Assembly (NCBI GenBank): GCA_934589665.1
Contig: CAKTOJ010000061.1
Coordinates: forward strand, 1 to 10,034
Source: an uncultured Oscillospiraceae bacterium
GTDB lineage: Bacteria > Bacillota > Clostridia > Oscillospirales > Oscillospiraceae
DNA: 10,034 nt
Reading direction: 5' to 3'
Shown here: positions 1 through 7,255 of the stretch, one piece after another
Layout: each line of letters begins with the position of its first letter
Position numbering within the stretch: position 1 is the first letter of the stretch
The notes under the pieces: model-generated
Database searches by the model: none
What the model saw: only the letters and a program-made list of their open reading frames with translations
What the model was told of the DNA's origin: nothing
Program-made: the position numbers and the translations under genes

Positions 1-245
1 CTCTTCGTGCGCGCGCCGTTCAAAAGCCCCATTTTGTACATGGTGTAGAGCAGCTTGCGGTGGCTGGGCTTAAAGCCGTCGATCTCCGGAATGGCACGTG
101 AGACGATGACCGACATTGCGTAGGGCATATAGTTTGTCTCCAGCGTGTCGGTGATGCGTTGCTCGACCACGTCCGCATGCAGGCCAAGAACATTCGGGTT
201 TGCGCGGTGCTGGGAGACGGATTCCTTCTTTTCGTTTTTCTTCAT
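1..245 (-). CDS. Type IIA DNA topoisomerase subunit A (GyrA/ParC family), 5' part only
   Basis: This is the first 81 codons of a type IIA topoisomerase A subunit, which cuts and rejoins DNA through an active-site tyrosine while the B subunit supplies ATP. The start at 245 follows a TGAGGTA ribosome site (251-257) with a 5-nt gap. After a charged 16-residue tail the protein reads [19 protein letters not shown] and then [20 protein letters not shown] (residues 39-58) and [18 protein letters not shown] (59-76). These match the conserved N-terminal DNA-binding part of GyrA/ParC (YAMSVIV.RA.P...DG.KP.HR). The [13 protein letters not shown] version is the one I associate with the second, ParC-like A subunit of Clostridia rather than with canonical GyrA. 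The catalytic tyrosine lies beyond the left edge. No B-subunit gene lies upstream. The gene has its own promoter after the preceding gene's terminator. The family is clear; GyrA versus ParC is not settled. Confidence 0.9.
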   Translation of the reverse strand, partial: MKKNEKKESVSQHRANPNVLGLHADVVEQRITDTLETNYMPYAMSVIVSRAIPEIDGFKPSHRKLLYTMYKMGLLNGARTK

Positions 246-273
246 GCTGTTACCTCAACGTAAGATTGCTGTT

Positions 274-302
274 AGTTTACCACAACTCCGCCGTTCATGC
301 AA
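274..302 (-). promoter_or_regulatory. Candidate sigma-A promoter for the topoisomerase gene
   Basis: Read on the minus strand, TTGCAT (297-302) is followed by a 17-nt spacer and TAAACT (274-279), with TGTGG directly before the -10. The hexamers alone are weak matches. The spacing, the extended -10 and the position between the upstream terminator and the ribosome site support it. Three other promoters in this window have the same form. Confidence 0.45.
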
Positions 303-319
303 GGCTGGCGCAAGCGAAG

Positions 320-345
320 AAAAAGACCGCTTTCGCGGTCTTTTT
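320..345 (-). terminator. Intrinsic terminator of the secreted-protein gene
   Basis: A perfect 6-bp GACCGC/GCGGTC stem (325-330 and 335-340) closes a 4-nt loop and is flanked by A5 (320-324) and T5 (341-345). On the minus strand the stem is followed by a U run, 27 nt after the stop of the preceding gene. Its symmetric flanks would also allow termination on the other strand. Confidence 0.85.
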
Positions 346-371
346 CCGATTTTTTCTGCGTTCAGACGGCT

Positions 372-1928
372 TCAGCCGCCGAGCTGCGCCGCGGCGCCCG
401 TGAGCTCGATCACGGTCTCGCCGACAGCCGGCGCGGCGCTGACCGCTTCCTTCGTCGTGCGGACGGAGGCGCTTGCGTTGAAGGTCACATCGCAGAGGTT
501 GCGCACCTGCACGCTGCCCTTGAATGCGGCGCCGGTGCCGCTGGAGGAGGCGGTGTAATTGATGCGCAGCAGGCTCTCGCCGTCCGAAGCGACGTCCAGC
601 ACGCACTTGGCCTCGGCGCTGCCGTTGTTTCTGACTGCCAGATCGATGCTGCAATTTTCAATGCCCATTGCCTTGAGCGCATCGGCAGTGTAGAGCTCCT
701 GCCCCGCTGCGGCGTTCATGGCGGCTGCGAGCGTATCCGTGCCGATGTGGCAGCGGTATGTGCTGCCGGAGCGCGTGAACAGCTCGTCGGCGTACAGCGC
801 CTGAAGCATGGCGGCGGAGCTGACCGCACCGGACCACGCCGCGTAGAAATGATTCGCGTCACCCTGTGCCATCGCGGCATAGAGCAGGCTGCCGACGGTA
901 AACTGACTGTCGCCGCCGTACATGGCCTGATAGAGGGCGGAGAAGCTCGTGCCCGCGTCCATGGCGTACCATGCGCCGGAGGCGGCGCTTTCACTGCCGG
1001 TGGTGGTCATAAGCGCGTCGAGCAGGGGAGACTTCAGATACAGCCGGTCGCCGAAGATCGCGCTGAGCTCCGGCTTTGCAAGCGCCTCACGGTATCCCAC
1101 GGGAAGCTGGCTGCCGAGCGTGCTTTCCAGCAGCTCCAGCAGGCGACTCAGGTCCGCGCTGAGCGTCATGGTCATGCCGTCGCGTCCGAGCAGCGCAGTG
1201 ATCTTGCCGGAATAATTGAAGCTGCGGTCGCCGTTGATCGAGTCAAGCAGCTTGACTGTGCCGGAGAGGTCGACATCCTCTCTGTAATTTTTAGAGACGT
1301 CAAAGCTTTTGGCGCTCTTGGCGAGAAAGTCGTTGAGGATAGAGAAGTGCGTGTCAACATCCTCGATAAAGGTATCCTTATCCAGCAGGAAAACAAGCTT
1401 ATAGTCGTTATCCCAAAATACATCGTAGCCGAGCACCTGCGAGAAAAAACGCACGGGGACCATCGTGCGGCCCGACGGCGTACCGTAGGACGCAACGTCC
1501 ATTTTCAGCTGCGTGCCGTCGGAAAAATCGATCACATCGCTGCCAATCACGTGGGTAAAGCTCTTATCACCAAGAGTGACGACGGCTGCGTGCGCGGCAT
1601 TGTCATAGTCGACCTGTGCGCCCATGGCCTCCAGCGTTGCGCGCAGGGGAACCATCGTGCGGCCGTTTTTCGCTTCAGGGGCCGCGTCGGTGAACGCGAT
1701 GCACTTGCTGCCGAGCAGGACGTTGGTCTGCCCCTCAACGCCGCCGAGTGCCTTGAGTGCTTCCGTGCGCTGCTGCTTGAGGAAGGCCGACGTATCGAAC
1801 CCGCCGGAGACGACAATTGAAGTGAGGCCGTCGGCTCCGCCGATCACGCCGAGATCTGCCGCGCCCGCGGGGATCGCCAGCGCCAGCGCGAGAGTTAGTG
1901 CCAAAACGAGAGAAAGAACTTTTTTCAT
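372..1928 (-). CDS. Secreted protein with copper amine oxidase-like N-terminal (stalk) domain
   Basis: A 518-residue exported protein. Residues 1-24 form a Sec signal peptide (KK, a long Leu/Ala core, then AGAA before the likely cleavage site). Residues 28-38 read VIGGADGLTSI, a motif discussed in the findings. Residues about 70-183 fit the copper amine oxidase N-terminal domain family (PF07833): the paired phrases NGRTMVPLRATLEAMGAQV (88-106) and SGRTMVPVRFFSQVLGYDV (152-170), each followed by a beta segment, are its hallmark. In bacteria this domain is usually a wall- or surface-associated module with no oxidase activity. The remaining ~330 residues are rich in Ala, Ser and Asp and I recognise no family there. 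Their alternating strands and repeated A-rich helices suggest an extracellular fold. The start at 1928 is set by GGAAGGAG eight bases upstream and by the signal peptide. The gene is monocistronic, with its own promoter and terminator. Export is near certain; the role is unknown. Confidence 0.88.
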   Translation of the reverse strand: MKKVLSLVLALTLALALAIPAGAADLGVIGGADGLTSIVVSGGFDTSAFLKQQRTEALKALGGVEGQTNVLLGSKCIAFTDAAPEAKNGRTMVPLRATLEAMGAQVDYDNAAHAAVVTLGDKSFTHVIGSDVIDFSDGTQLKMDVASYGTPSGRTMVPVRFFSQVLGYDVFWDNDYKLVFLLDKDTFIEDVDTHFSILNDFLAKSAKSFDVSKNYREDVDLSGTVKLLDSINGDRSFNYSGKITALLGRDGMTMTLSADLSRLLELLESTLGSQLPVGYREALAKPELSAIFGDRLYLKSPLLDALMTTTGSESAASGAWYAMDAGTSFSALYQAMYGGDSQFTVGSLLYAAMAQGDANHFYAAWSGAVSSAAMLQALYADELFTRSGSTYRCHIGTDTLAAAMNAAAGQELYTADALKAMGIENCSIDLAVRNNGSAEAKCVLDVASDGESLLRINYTASSSGTGAAFKGSVQVRNLCDVTFNASASVRTTKEAVSAAPAVGETVIELTGAAAQLGG

Positions 1929-1943
1929 AGAGATCTCCTTCCG

Positions 1944-1998
1944 AGCCGCCCGGATCGCCTGCGCGGATTTCCTTTTGCGCAGGCAGGCGGCTTTTTTG
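1944..1998 (-). promoter_or_regulatory. Two-part hairpin in the 5' leader of the secreted-protein mRNA
   Basis: The leader folds on itself. The outer arms AGCCGCC/GGCGGCT (1944-1950 and 1986-1992) give 7 bp. The inner arms GCCTGCGC/GCGCAGGC (1957-1964 and 1977-1984) give 8 bp and enclose a 12-nt loop. A 1-nt/6-nt internal loop separates the two helices. On the minus strand an A run (1992-1997) at the predicted mRNA 5' end precedes the hairpin, and the ribosome site follows directly after it. On the plus strand the same DNA looks like an intrinsic terminator (hairpin then T6), which could stop antisense transcription. Which use applies is not known. Confidence 0.65.
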
Positions 1999-1999
1999 T

Positions 2000-2028
2000 A
2001 TCATAGCACAGCCCTTCCGGCCGCGCAA
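2000..2028 (-). promoter_or_regulatory. Sigma-A promoter of the secreted-protein gene
   Basis: On the minus strand, TTGCGC (2023-2028), a 17-nt spacer and TATGAT (2000-2005), with TGTGC just before the -10 (extended -10). Transcription would start near 1993, giving a leader of about 65 nt that is mostly hairpin. Confidence 0.75.
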
Positions 2029-2047
2029 GGATTTTTGCCGCGAAGGG

Positions 2048-2080
2048 AAAAGGAGGCCGTGCAGTCAGCACGGCCTCCTT
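2048..2080 (-). terminator. Intrinsic terminator of the F420-ligase-like gene
   Basis: A 13-bp perfect stem, AAGGAGGCCGTGC (2050-2062) against GCACGGCCTCCTT (2068-2080), closes a 5-nt loop. It begins 8 nt past the stop codon of the minus-strand gene. The following U run is short (four U, then C residues), but the stem is very stable. It separates this gene from the promoter of the next one. Confidence 0.8.
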
Positions 2081-2088
2081 GGAGTACA

Positions 2089-3282
2089 TTATTCGTTGGT
2101 GTAGTTGTCAAAGTAGCCCTGAATGTAGACGATGGGCGTGCCCTTGTCACCGCTGCCGCTCGTCAGGTCGCACAGCGAGCCGATCAGGTCGGTCAGACGG
2201 CGGGGCGTGGTGCCCTCGCTGACCATATTGCCGACCAGACTGACGCTGCCCTTTTCGCGGATGCGCTCCTCAATGGCCTTCTTGAGTTCCTCGCCCTGAA
2301 GATCACCGAAGTCATTGTCCGCCAGATACTTGAGCTTGAGCTCGTTCGGCGTGCCGACCAGCCCCTTGGTGTAGCCGGGGGCGACAACGGGGTCGGCCAG
2401 CTCCCAGATCTTGCCGACGGGGTCCTTAAATGCGCCGTCGCCGTAGACCATGGCCTCGATCTGCTTGCCGCTGGCCTTGGAGAGCAGGGCGCTGAGCTCC
2501 TCAGCAACAGCCATACAGTCGCGCGGGAAGAGCTTGATGGTATCCTCGGTTGCCTTGTTCGAGCCGAGCAGGCCGAACTCTGCGTTGTAGCCGCAGCCGT
2601 TGACCGGCGCGGTGAGCAGGTCGTCCAGACCGAGCACGATGCGTGCGCCAGCCTTCTTGAGCTGCGCCTTGCTGCGTGCGCGGGTGTGGATGTCGCAGGT
2701 GATGACCGTATCGGTGTAGTCAAGCAGGGTGGTCACTCGGTTAGCGAAAATGACCTCGACCTCCGCACCGGCGGCGCGGATGATGTCGGAGTAAAAGTCA
2801 ATATAGTCGATGCCGGTGAAGGGGTGGAGAATGTGGCCGAACTTCTCGCGGAAGTCGGCGAGCGTGAGCACATCGCGGTAGGGATCAACGCCGGCAGCGT
2901 CCAGCTTTTCCCAGTCGACAAGATGGTTGCCGACCTCGTCGGAGGGATAGGAGAGCAGCAGGACGATCTTGCGGCAGCCCTTTGCCATGCCGCGCAGGAG
3001 CAGAGAGAAGCGGTTGCGGCTGAGAATGGGGAAAGCCACGCCGACGGTCTCGCCGCCGGTCTTGGCGCGCACGTCGGCGGCAATGTCGTCCACAGAGGCA
3101 TAGTTGCCCTGTGCGCGGGCGACGACGGATTCGGTCACGGCTACAACGTCACGGTCGTGCGGGGTAATGCCCGCCTCGCTCCATGCTTCCTCCACGGCGG
3201 AGGCGGCGATCTGAGCGATATTGTCGCCCTGTCGGATGATAGGGGCGCGGACGCCGCGCACAACGGTACCGATGGTTCTCAT
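2089..3282 (-). CDS. Coenzyme F420-0:L-glutamate ligase family protein (CofE-like), Firmicute type
   Basis: A 397-residue soluble protein with no signal peptide or membrane segment. It matches my recollection of the protein commonly named coenzyme F420-0:L-glutamate ligase in Clostridia. The start GTVVRGVRAPIIRQGDN (5-21), the segment VTESVVARAQGNYASVDDIA (49-68) and the glycine-rich YGDGAFKDPVGKIWELADP (280-298) are its recognisable blocks. True CofE forms a gamma-glutamyl amide bond on F420-0 with GTP. This version is longer than archaeal CofE (about 250 residues) and carries extra middle and C-terminal segments. The start at 3282 is set by AAGGAGAACAAAT before the ATG. It is monocistronic, with its own terminator, and divergent from a LysR gene that may control it. 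Nothing else for F420 synthesis is in the window, and the inferred lineage is not known to make F420, so the real substrate is open. Family call good; reaction uncertain. Confidence 0.82.
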   Translation of the reverse strand: MRTIGTVVRGVRAPIIRQGDNIAQIAASAVEEAWSEAGITPHDRDVVAVTESVVARAQGNYASVDDIAADVRAKTGGETVGVAFPILSRNRFSLLLRGMAKGCRKIVLLLSYPSDEVGNHLVDWEKLDAAGVDPYRDVLTLADFREKFGHILHPFTGIDYIDFYSDIIRAAGAEVEVIFANRVTTLLDYTDTVITCDIHTRARSKAQLKKAGARIVLGLDDLLTAPVNGCGYNAEFGLLGSNKATEDTIKLFPRDCMAVAEELSALLSKASGKQIEAMVYGDGAFKDPVGKIWELADPVVAPGYTKGLVGTPNELKLKYLADNDFGDLQGEELKKAIEERIREKGSVSLVGNMVSEGTTPRRLTDLIGSLCDLTSGSGDKGTPIVYIQGYFDNYTNE

Positions 3283-3329
3283 ATTTGTTCTCCTTCAATA
3301 TATCAATTTCCAAAATCAAAAATCAATGC

Positions 3330-3358
3330 TTGCGTTTTCGCAGCCCTCCTATTATAAT
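3330..3358 (+). promoter_or_regulatory. Promoter of the LysR-HAD operon
   Basis: TTGCGT (3330-3335), a 17-nt spacer and a perfect TATAAT (3353-3358). It overlaps the opposing promoter through the palindrome ATTATAAT (3351-3358). Transcription would begin near 3365, giving a leader of about 70 nt. Confidence 0.65.
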
Positions 3359-3379
3359 AGCACCCGTAGCATAAGTAAA
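3351..3379 (-). promoter_or_regulatory. Promoter of the F420-ligase-like gene, sharing its -10 with the LysR promoter
   Basis: On the minus strand, TTTACT (3374-3379), a 17-nt spacer and a perfect TATAAT (3351-3356). A second register three bases upstream (TATTAT, 3354-3359, preceded by TGC) is also possible. The box is part of the palindrome ATTATAAT. Confidence 0.6.
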
Positions 3380-3406
3380 GAATAATTTTTCAATAATTAA
3401 CATAAG
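3370..3406. promoter_or_regulatory. Possible LysR operator region: spaced direct repeats
   Basis: CATAAG occurs at 3370-3375 and 3401-3406 (31 bp apart, about three helical turns), and AATAATT at 3381-3387 and 3392-3398 (11 bp apart, about one turn). The region is far more AT-rich than the genes either side. It lies downstream of the LysR promoter and over the -35 of the divergent gene, where a LysR protein could repress itself and control its neighbour. No clean T-N11-A dyad stands out, so this is tentative. Confidence 0.35.
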
Positions 3407-3433
3407 CGAAAAAGATAAACGGAGGATCGACTT

Positions 3434-4345
3434 ATGACGGCAAAGCTGGAGCTGTACCGAGTGTTCCGCGAGGTCGCGGAGGCGGGGAATATTTCCGCGG
3501 CGGCACAGAATCTTTATATCTCGCAGTCGGCGGTGAGCCAGAGCATCAAGCAGCTTGAGGGCGCGCTGCAAACAAGGCTTTTTGTGCGCTCGCCGCGCGG
3601 CGTGACGCTGACAGACGACGGTCAGATGCTCTTTGAGCATGTGCGCAGCGCGATGGGGCTGCTGGAAACGGGCGAGGAGAAGCTGGCACAGACCAAGGCT
3701 CTGCAAATGGGCAAGCTGGTCATCGGTGCGAGCGATACGGTGACGAGTCAGTTCCTGCTGCCGCATCTGGATTCGTTCCATAAAAAATATCCCAATATCC
3801 ATATTCAGATCGTCAGCGGCCGCAGCCACAAGGTGCTCGGCCTGCTCCACTCTGGCAAGGTAGACGTCGCCTTTGCTTCCTCTCCGGCAGAGAATGAAGG
3901 CCTCAATTGCGTGCCCTGCCTGACCACACACACAAGCTTTGTCGCCGCGGCGGACTATCCGTGCGACTTTGGTCATGCCTATTCGATGGAGGAGATCGCG
4001 GCGCTGCCGCTCATCCTGCTTGAGCGCAAGGCCAGCTCGCGCGTGTATCTGGAAAAGTTTTTCCTGGCCCATGGGCTTTCGCTCTCACCTGAGATCGAGC
4101 TCGGTGCGCGCAGTCTGCTCGTCGATCTTGCCCGCATCGGCTTCGGTGTGGCGGGCGTGACGCGGGAGTTTGTCTCTGCCGAGCTGGCCAGCGGCGCGAT
4201 CCGCGAGCTGAAAACGGATTTTGAAATTCCGGCGCGCTCAGTCGATATGTGTACGCTGCGTGATGTGCCGCCCAGTGCGGCGACCGCGCGCTTCACGCAG
4301 GAGGTCGAAAGACGCATCCGGACGGATGAGAAAAAGGAGATGTGA
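3434..4345 (+). CDS. LysR-family transcriptional regulator
   Basis: A 303-residue regulator of normal LysR length. Residues 3-62 are the winged helix-turn-helix: FREVAEAGNISAAAQNLYIS (11-30), SQSAVSQSIKQLEGALQTRL (30-49) and FVRSPRGVTLTDDGQ (50-64), matching the family pattern. Residues about 68-90 form the linker helix. Residues 92-297 are the two-lobed effector domain, with KLVIGASDTVTSQFLLPHL (94-112) at its start and the hinge-like DVAFASSP further on. The start at 3434 has GGAGG eight bases upstream. LysR proteins often control the gene divergent from them, here the F420-ligase-like gene, using a small-molecule inducer. The effector cannot be read from sequence. The HAD phosphatase gene follows after 3 nt, and its ribosome site lies inside the end of this gene, so the two are probably co-translated. 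Confidence 0.95.
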   Translation: MTAKLELYRVFREVAEAGNISAAAQNLYISQSAVSQSIKQLEGALQTRLFVRSPRGVTLTDDGQMLFEHVRSAMGLLETGEEKLAQTKALQMGKLVIGASDTVTSQFLLPHLDSFHKKYPNIHIQIVSGRSHKVLGLLHSGKVDVAFASSPAENEGLNCVPCLTTHTSFVAAADYPCDFGHAYSMEEIAALPLILLERKASSRVYLEKFFLAHGLSLSPEIELGARSLLVDLARIGFGVAGVTREFVSAELASGAIRELKTDFEIPARSVDMCTLRDVPPSAATARFTQEVERRIRTDEKKEM

Positions 4346-4348
4346 GCC

Positions 4349-5002
4349 ATGCGGAGGTTTGATACCGTTCTCTTCGATCTGGACGGAACGCTGCTCGACA
4401 CGCTCGAGGACCTGCTTGACGCGGCGAACTATACCCTGCGTGAGCTGGGCTATCCCGAGCGCACGCTTGCTGAAATGCGCACCTTTGTCGGCAACGGCGC
4501 GGAAATGCAGCTGCGCCGCGCACTCGGTGCTGCCGCCGATGACGAAACGGTGCGCCGTGCACTGGAAATCTACAAGCCGTATTATGCCGCGCACTGCCAG
4601 ATCAAAACACATCCCTATCCGGGTGTGATTGGACTGATGGGGGAGCTCAAGCGCCGCGGCTTCCGTATGGCCATTGTGTCCAACAAGCCGGACGAGGCGG
4701 TAAAGCTGCTTGCCGCGGAGTGCTTCCGCGGGTTGGCCGACACAGCGATGGGCGAAACGGCCACGCGCCGCCGCAAGCCGGCGCCCGATATGCCGAACGA
4801 TGCGCTTGCAGAGCTCGGCGCGGACAAGGCCCGCGCGGTCTATGTCGGCGACAGCGAGGTGGATATCCAGACGGCGCGAAATGCCGGCATGGCGTGCATT
4901 TCGGTGTGCTGGGGCTTCCGTGACCGGGAGCAGCTGGTCGCGGCCGGTGCGGGCGAGATTGCCGCAAACGCCGACGAGCTGCTGGCTCTGCTTGATTCGT
5001 AA
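4349..5002 (+). CDS. HAD-family phosphatase, phosphoglycolate phosphatase type
   Basis: A 217-residue cytoplasmic haloacid dehalogenase-like hydrolase. Motif I is FDLDGT with nucleophile D10 and general acid D12. Motif II is SNK (111-113). Motif III is K143 in RRKPAPD. Motif IV is VYVGDSEVD with D168 and D172. The helical cap between residues about 16 and 85 places it in subfamily I with Gph, PgmB and pyrophosphatase PpaX. The overall look (RTFVGNG, HPYPGV, KPAPD) fits phosphoglycolate phosphatase best, but substrate calls within this family are unreliable. The start at 4349 has AGGAG nine bases upstream, inside the end of the LysR gene, only 3 nt past its stop. A strong terminator begins at its stop codon. 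Its pairing with a LysR gene next to an F420-ligase-like gene may mean it acts on a phosphorylated metabolite of the same pathway; that is inference. Confidence 0.9.
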   Translation: MRRFDTVLFDLDGTLLDTLEDLLDAANYTLRELGYPERTLAEMRTFVGNGAEMQLRRALGAAADDETVRRALEIYKPYYAAHCQIKTHPYPGVIGLMGELKRRGFRMAIVSNKPDEAVKLLAAECFRGLADTAMGETATRRRKPAPDMPNDALAELGADKARAVYVGDSEVDIQTARNAGMACISVCWGFRDREQLVAAGAGEIAANADELLALLDS

Positions 5003-5037
5003 AAAATTTCCCGCCGGGAAACCGGCGGGAATTTTTT
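5001..5037. terminator. Bidirectional intrinsic terminator between convergent operons
   Basis: A 10-bp perfect stem TTCCCGCCGG/CCGGCGGGAA (5008-5017 and 5022-5031) closes a GAAA loop and is flanked by A6 (5001-5006) and T6 (5032-5037). It works in both directions: for the HAD gene ending at 5002 and for the DUF1294 gene whose stop codon (5036-5038) overlaps the T run. Each stop codon sits in the terminator's own flank. Confidence 0.93.
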
Positions 5038-5361
5038 ATGCGTTTCCGGCAAGCCATGCTGCCAGTACGAGCTGGACGAGCAGGATGGCAGGCAGATCGT
5101 ATTTAAAGTACCAGTGGCGCGTTTTGTGATGCCAGATGCGCATGCCGAGAATGGCGCCCACGCTGCCGCCGAGAATGGCGAGCAGGAAGAGCGTTTTCTC
5201 CGGAACGCGGCGTGCGCCCTGCACCTTGCTGCGCATTTTGTCCCAGCCGTAAACGGCAAAGGCGAGGACATTGATGCCGGCGAGGTAGAGCAGAAACGGA
5301 AGGGGAGTACCGACGACGGCGAAGGCTGTCGTGTTCGTGCTCTCAGGCAGGAAAGACTCTT

Positions 5362-5365
<4 letters not shown>
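5036..5365 (-). CDS. DUF1294 family small membrane protein
   Basis: A 109-residue membrane protein with three likely transmembrane segments (about 21-39, 58-77 and 91-107). Between the first two lies the family's signature loop YGWDKMRSKVQGARRVPEKT (39-58), and after the second GMRIWHHKTRHWYF (74-87). Both match DUF1294 (PF06961), whose function is unknown. The chosen start is GTG at 5365, overlapping the psuG stop by 4 nt (GTGA), with no clear ribosome site of its own. Translation is therefore probably coupled to psuG. The first ~18 residues are not typical of the family, and no better start codon is visible inside them. It is the last gene of the psu operon; a link to pseudouridine use is suggested only by position. 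Confidence 0.85.
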
Positions 5366-6282
<917 letters not shown>

Positions 6283-6305
6283 GGAAACACTCCTTCTTAT
6301 TATAA

Positions 6306-7223
6306 TTACTGTATTCTTTCAGCCAGAGCCGCAAGGCTCATGGCGGGGTTGATGGTATCAGCGCTCTCCATGGCGACGGCGGAGGCGGCAAGACCGCGCT
6401 TTGTAGCGGTTTCCAGATCGTTTCCGTCGAGGAAGGAGCGGGCAGCGGCGGCCATGAAGGCGTCGCCGCAGCCGGTGGTGTTGACCATGCGCGCGGGAGG
6501 ATTGTGCAGATGGAGCTTGTGCTCGTGATCGGCGGCGAGCACGCCGTCCGCACCGAGCGAAATGAATACGCGCGCAAGCCCCGTGGCAAGCAGTGTGTCT
6601 GCCGCGCGGTACAGGCTCTCCTCATCCGTGATCTTCACGCCTGAGAGCAGTTCAGCCTCCATGCGGTTGGGCTTGAGCGTGTGGAGCCGTCCGAGCACGG
6701 GGGCGAGCTTGCCCGCCTTTGCCGCCGACACGGGGTCAGCAAAAATAGGGGCGGTACAGTGTTCGCCGAGATAGCGGACGCTCTCTGCGGTAAGGTTCGT
6801 ATCCAGCACGATGAGTGCGGCGGCATTGAGTACGCCGAGCTTTGTCTCGAAAAAGGCGGGGGTCAGATGCTCGTAGATCGCCATGTCGTTCATGGCAAGC
6901 GCCATGTCGCCGTTGGAATCGGCGAGGAAAAGGTAGGTCGAGGTCGCGCCGTCTGGCACATACAGGCTCTCGCTCAGGTCGATGCCGAGCGAGGCGCAGG
7001 AATCCTCGATGCGCTTTGCGCCATCGTCTGCGCCGAGGGCGGTGACGAGCTTGACGTCCGCGCCGAGGCGGGCGAGGTTGTGGGCAATGTTGCGCCCCAC
7101 GCCGCCGAGGCTGGAGCGGATGCGTCCGGGGTTGGAGTCGCCGGCGACGAGCGGCGCGTCGCTCCGTCCGCCGATATCGATGTTCACGCCGCCGACAACG
7201 GCGATATAGGGTGCAGCTTTCAT
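6306..7223 (-). CDS. psuK: Pseudouridine kinase, PfkB family
   Basis: A 305-residue PfkB/ribokinase-family sugar kinase. Its place directly before psuG makes pseudouridine kinase by far the likeliest role: pseudouridine + ATP to pseudouridine 5'-phosphate. Seen in the sequence are the Rossmann-like start IAVVGGVNIDIGGRSDAPL (7-25), PfkB signature 1 at 40-54 (GGVGRNIAHNLARLG), LKPNRMEAELLSG (183-195) and signature 2 NTTGCGDAFMAA (248-259), with D254 as catalytic base in the GCGD anion hole. The frame stays open 35 codons further upstream, but I place the start at 7223. GGGAG lies eight bases before that ATG, the PfkB fold begins there, and the predicted promoter lies within the longer reading. 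Kinases of this family vary in substrate, so the assignment rests mainly on the psuG neighbour. Confidence 0.93.
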   Translation of the reverse strand: MKAAPYIAVVGGVNIDIGGRSDAPLVAGDSNPGRIRSSLGGVGRNIAHNLARLGADVKLVTALGADDGAKRIEDSCASLGIDLSESLYVPDGATSTYLFLADSNGDMALAMNDMAIYEHLTPAFFETKLGVLNAAALIVLDTNLTAESVRYLGEHCTAPIFADPVSAAKAGKLAPVLGRLHTLKPNRMEAELLSGVKITDEESLYRAADTLLATGLARVFISLGADGVLAADHEHKLHLHNPPARMVNTTGCGDAFMAAAARSFLDGNDLETATKRGLAASAVAMESADTINPAMSLAALAERIQ

Positions 7224-7231
7224 AGGATATT

Positions 7232-7236
7232 CTCCC
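7232..7236 (-). promoter_or_regulatory. Ribosome binding site fixing the psuK start
   Basis: GGGAG on the minus strand, eight bases before the ATG at 7223. It decides for this start over an upstream in-frame ATG at 7328, which would lie above the promoter. Confidence 0.8.
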
Positions 7237-7255
7237 TTGTCATTTCTTGCCCTTG

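Noticed and set aside
297..1820. Long plus-strand open frame opposite the secreted-protein gene
   Set aside because: It mirrors the codon bias of a GC-rich gene on the other strand; no ribosome site or recognisable domain, while the minus-strand gene has a signal peptide, promoter and terminator.
1624..3357. 577-codon plus-strand open frame across two minus-strand genes
   Set aside because: It crosses two real genes, a terminator and a promoter, and its protein looks like no family.
3323..4072. Minus-strand open frame opposite the LysR gene
   Set aside because: Shadow frame; the LysR reading has full family motifs and a strong ribosome site.
6299..6304. TATAAT on the minus strand in the psuK-psuG gap as an internal promoter
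   Set aside because: No -35-like hexamer lies 16-18 nt upstream (TCTGGC at 17 nt); likely chance in a short AT-rich spacer.
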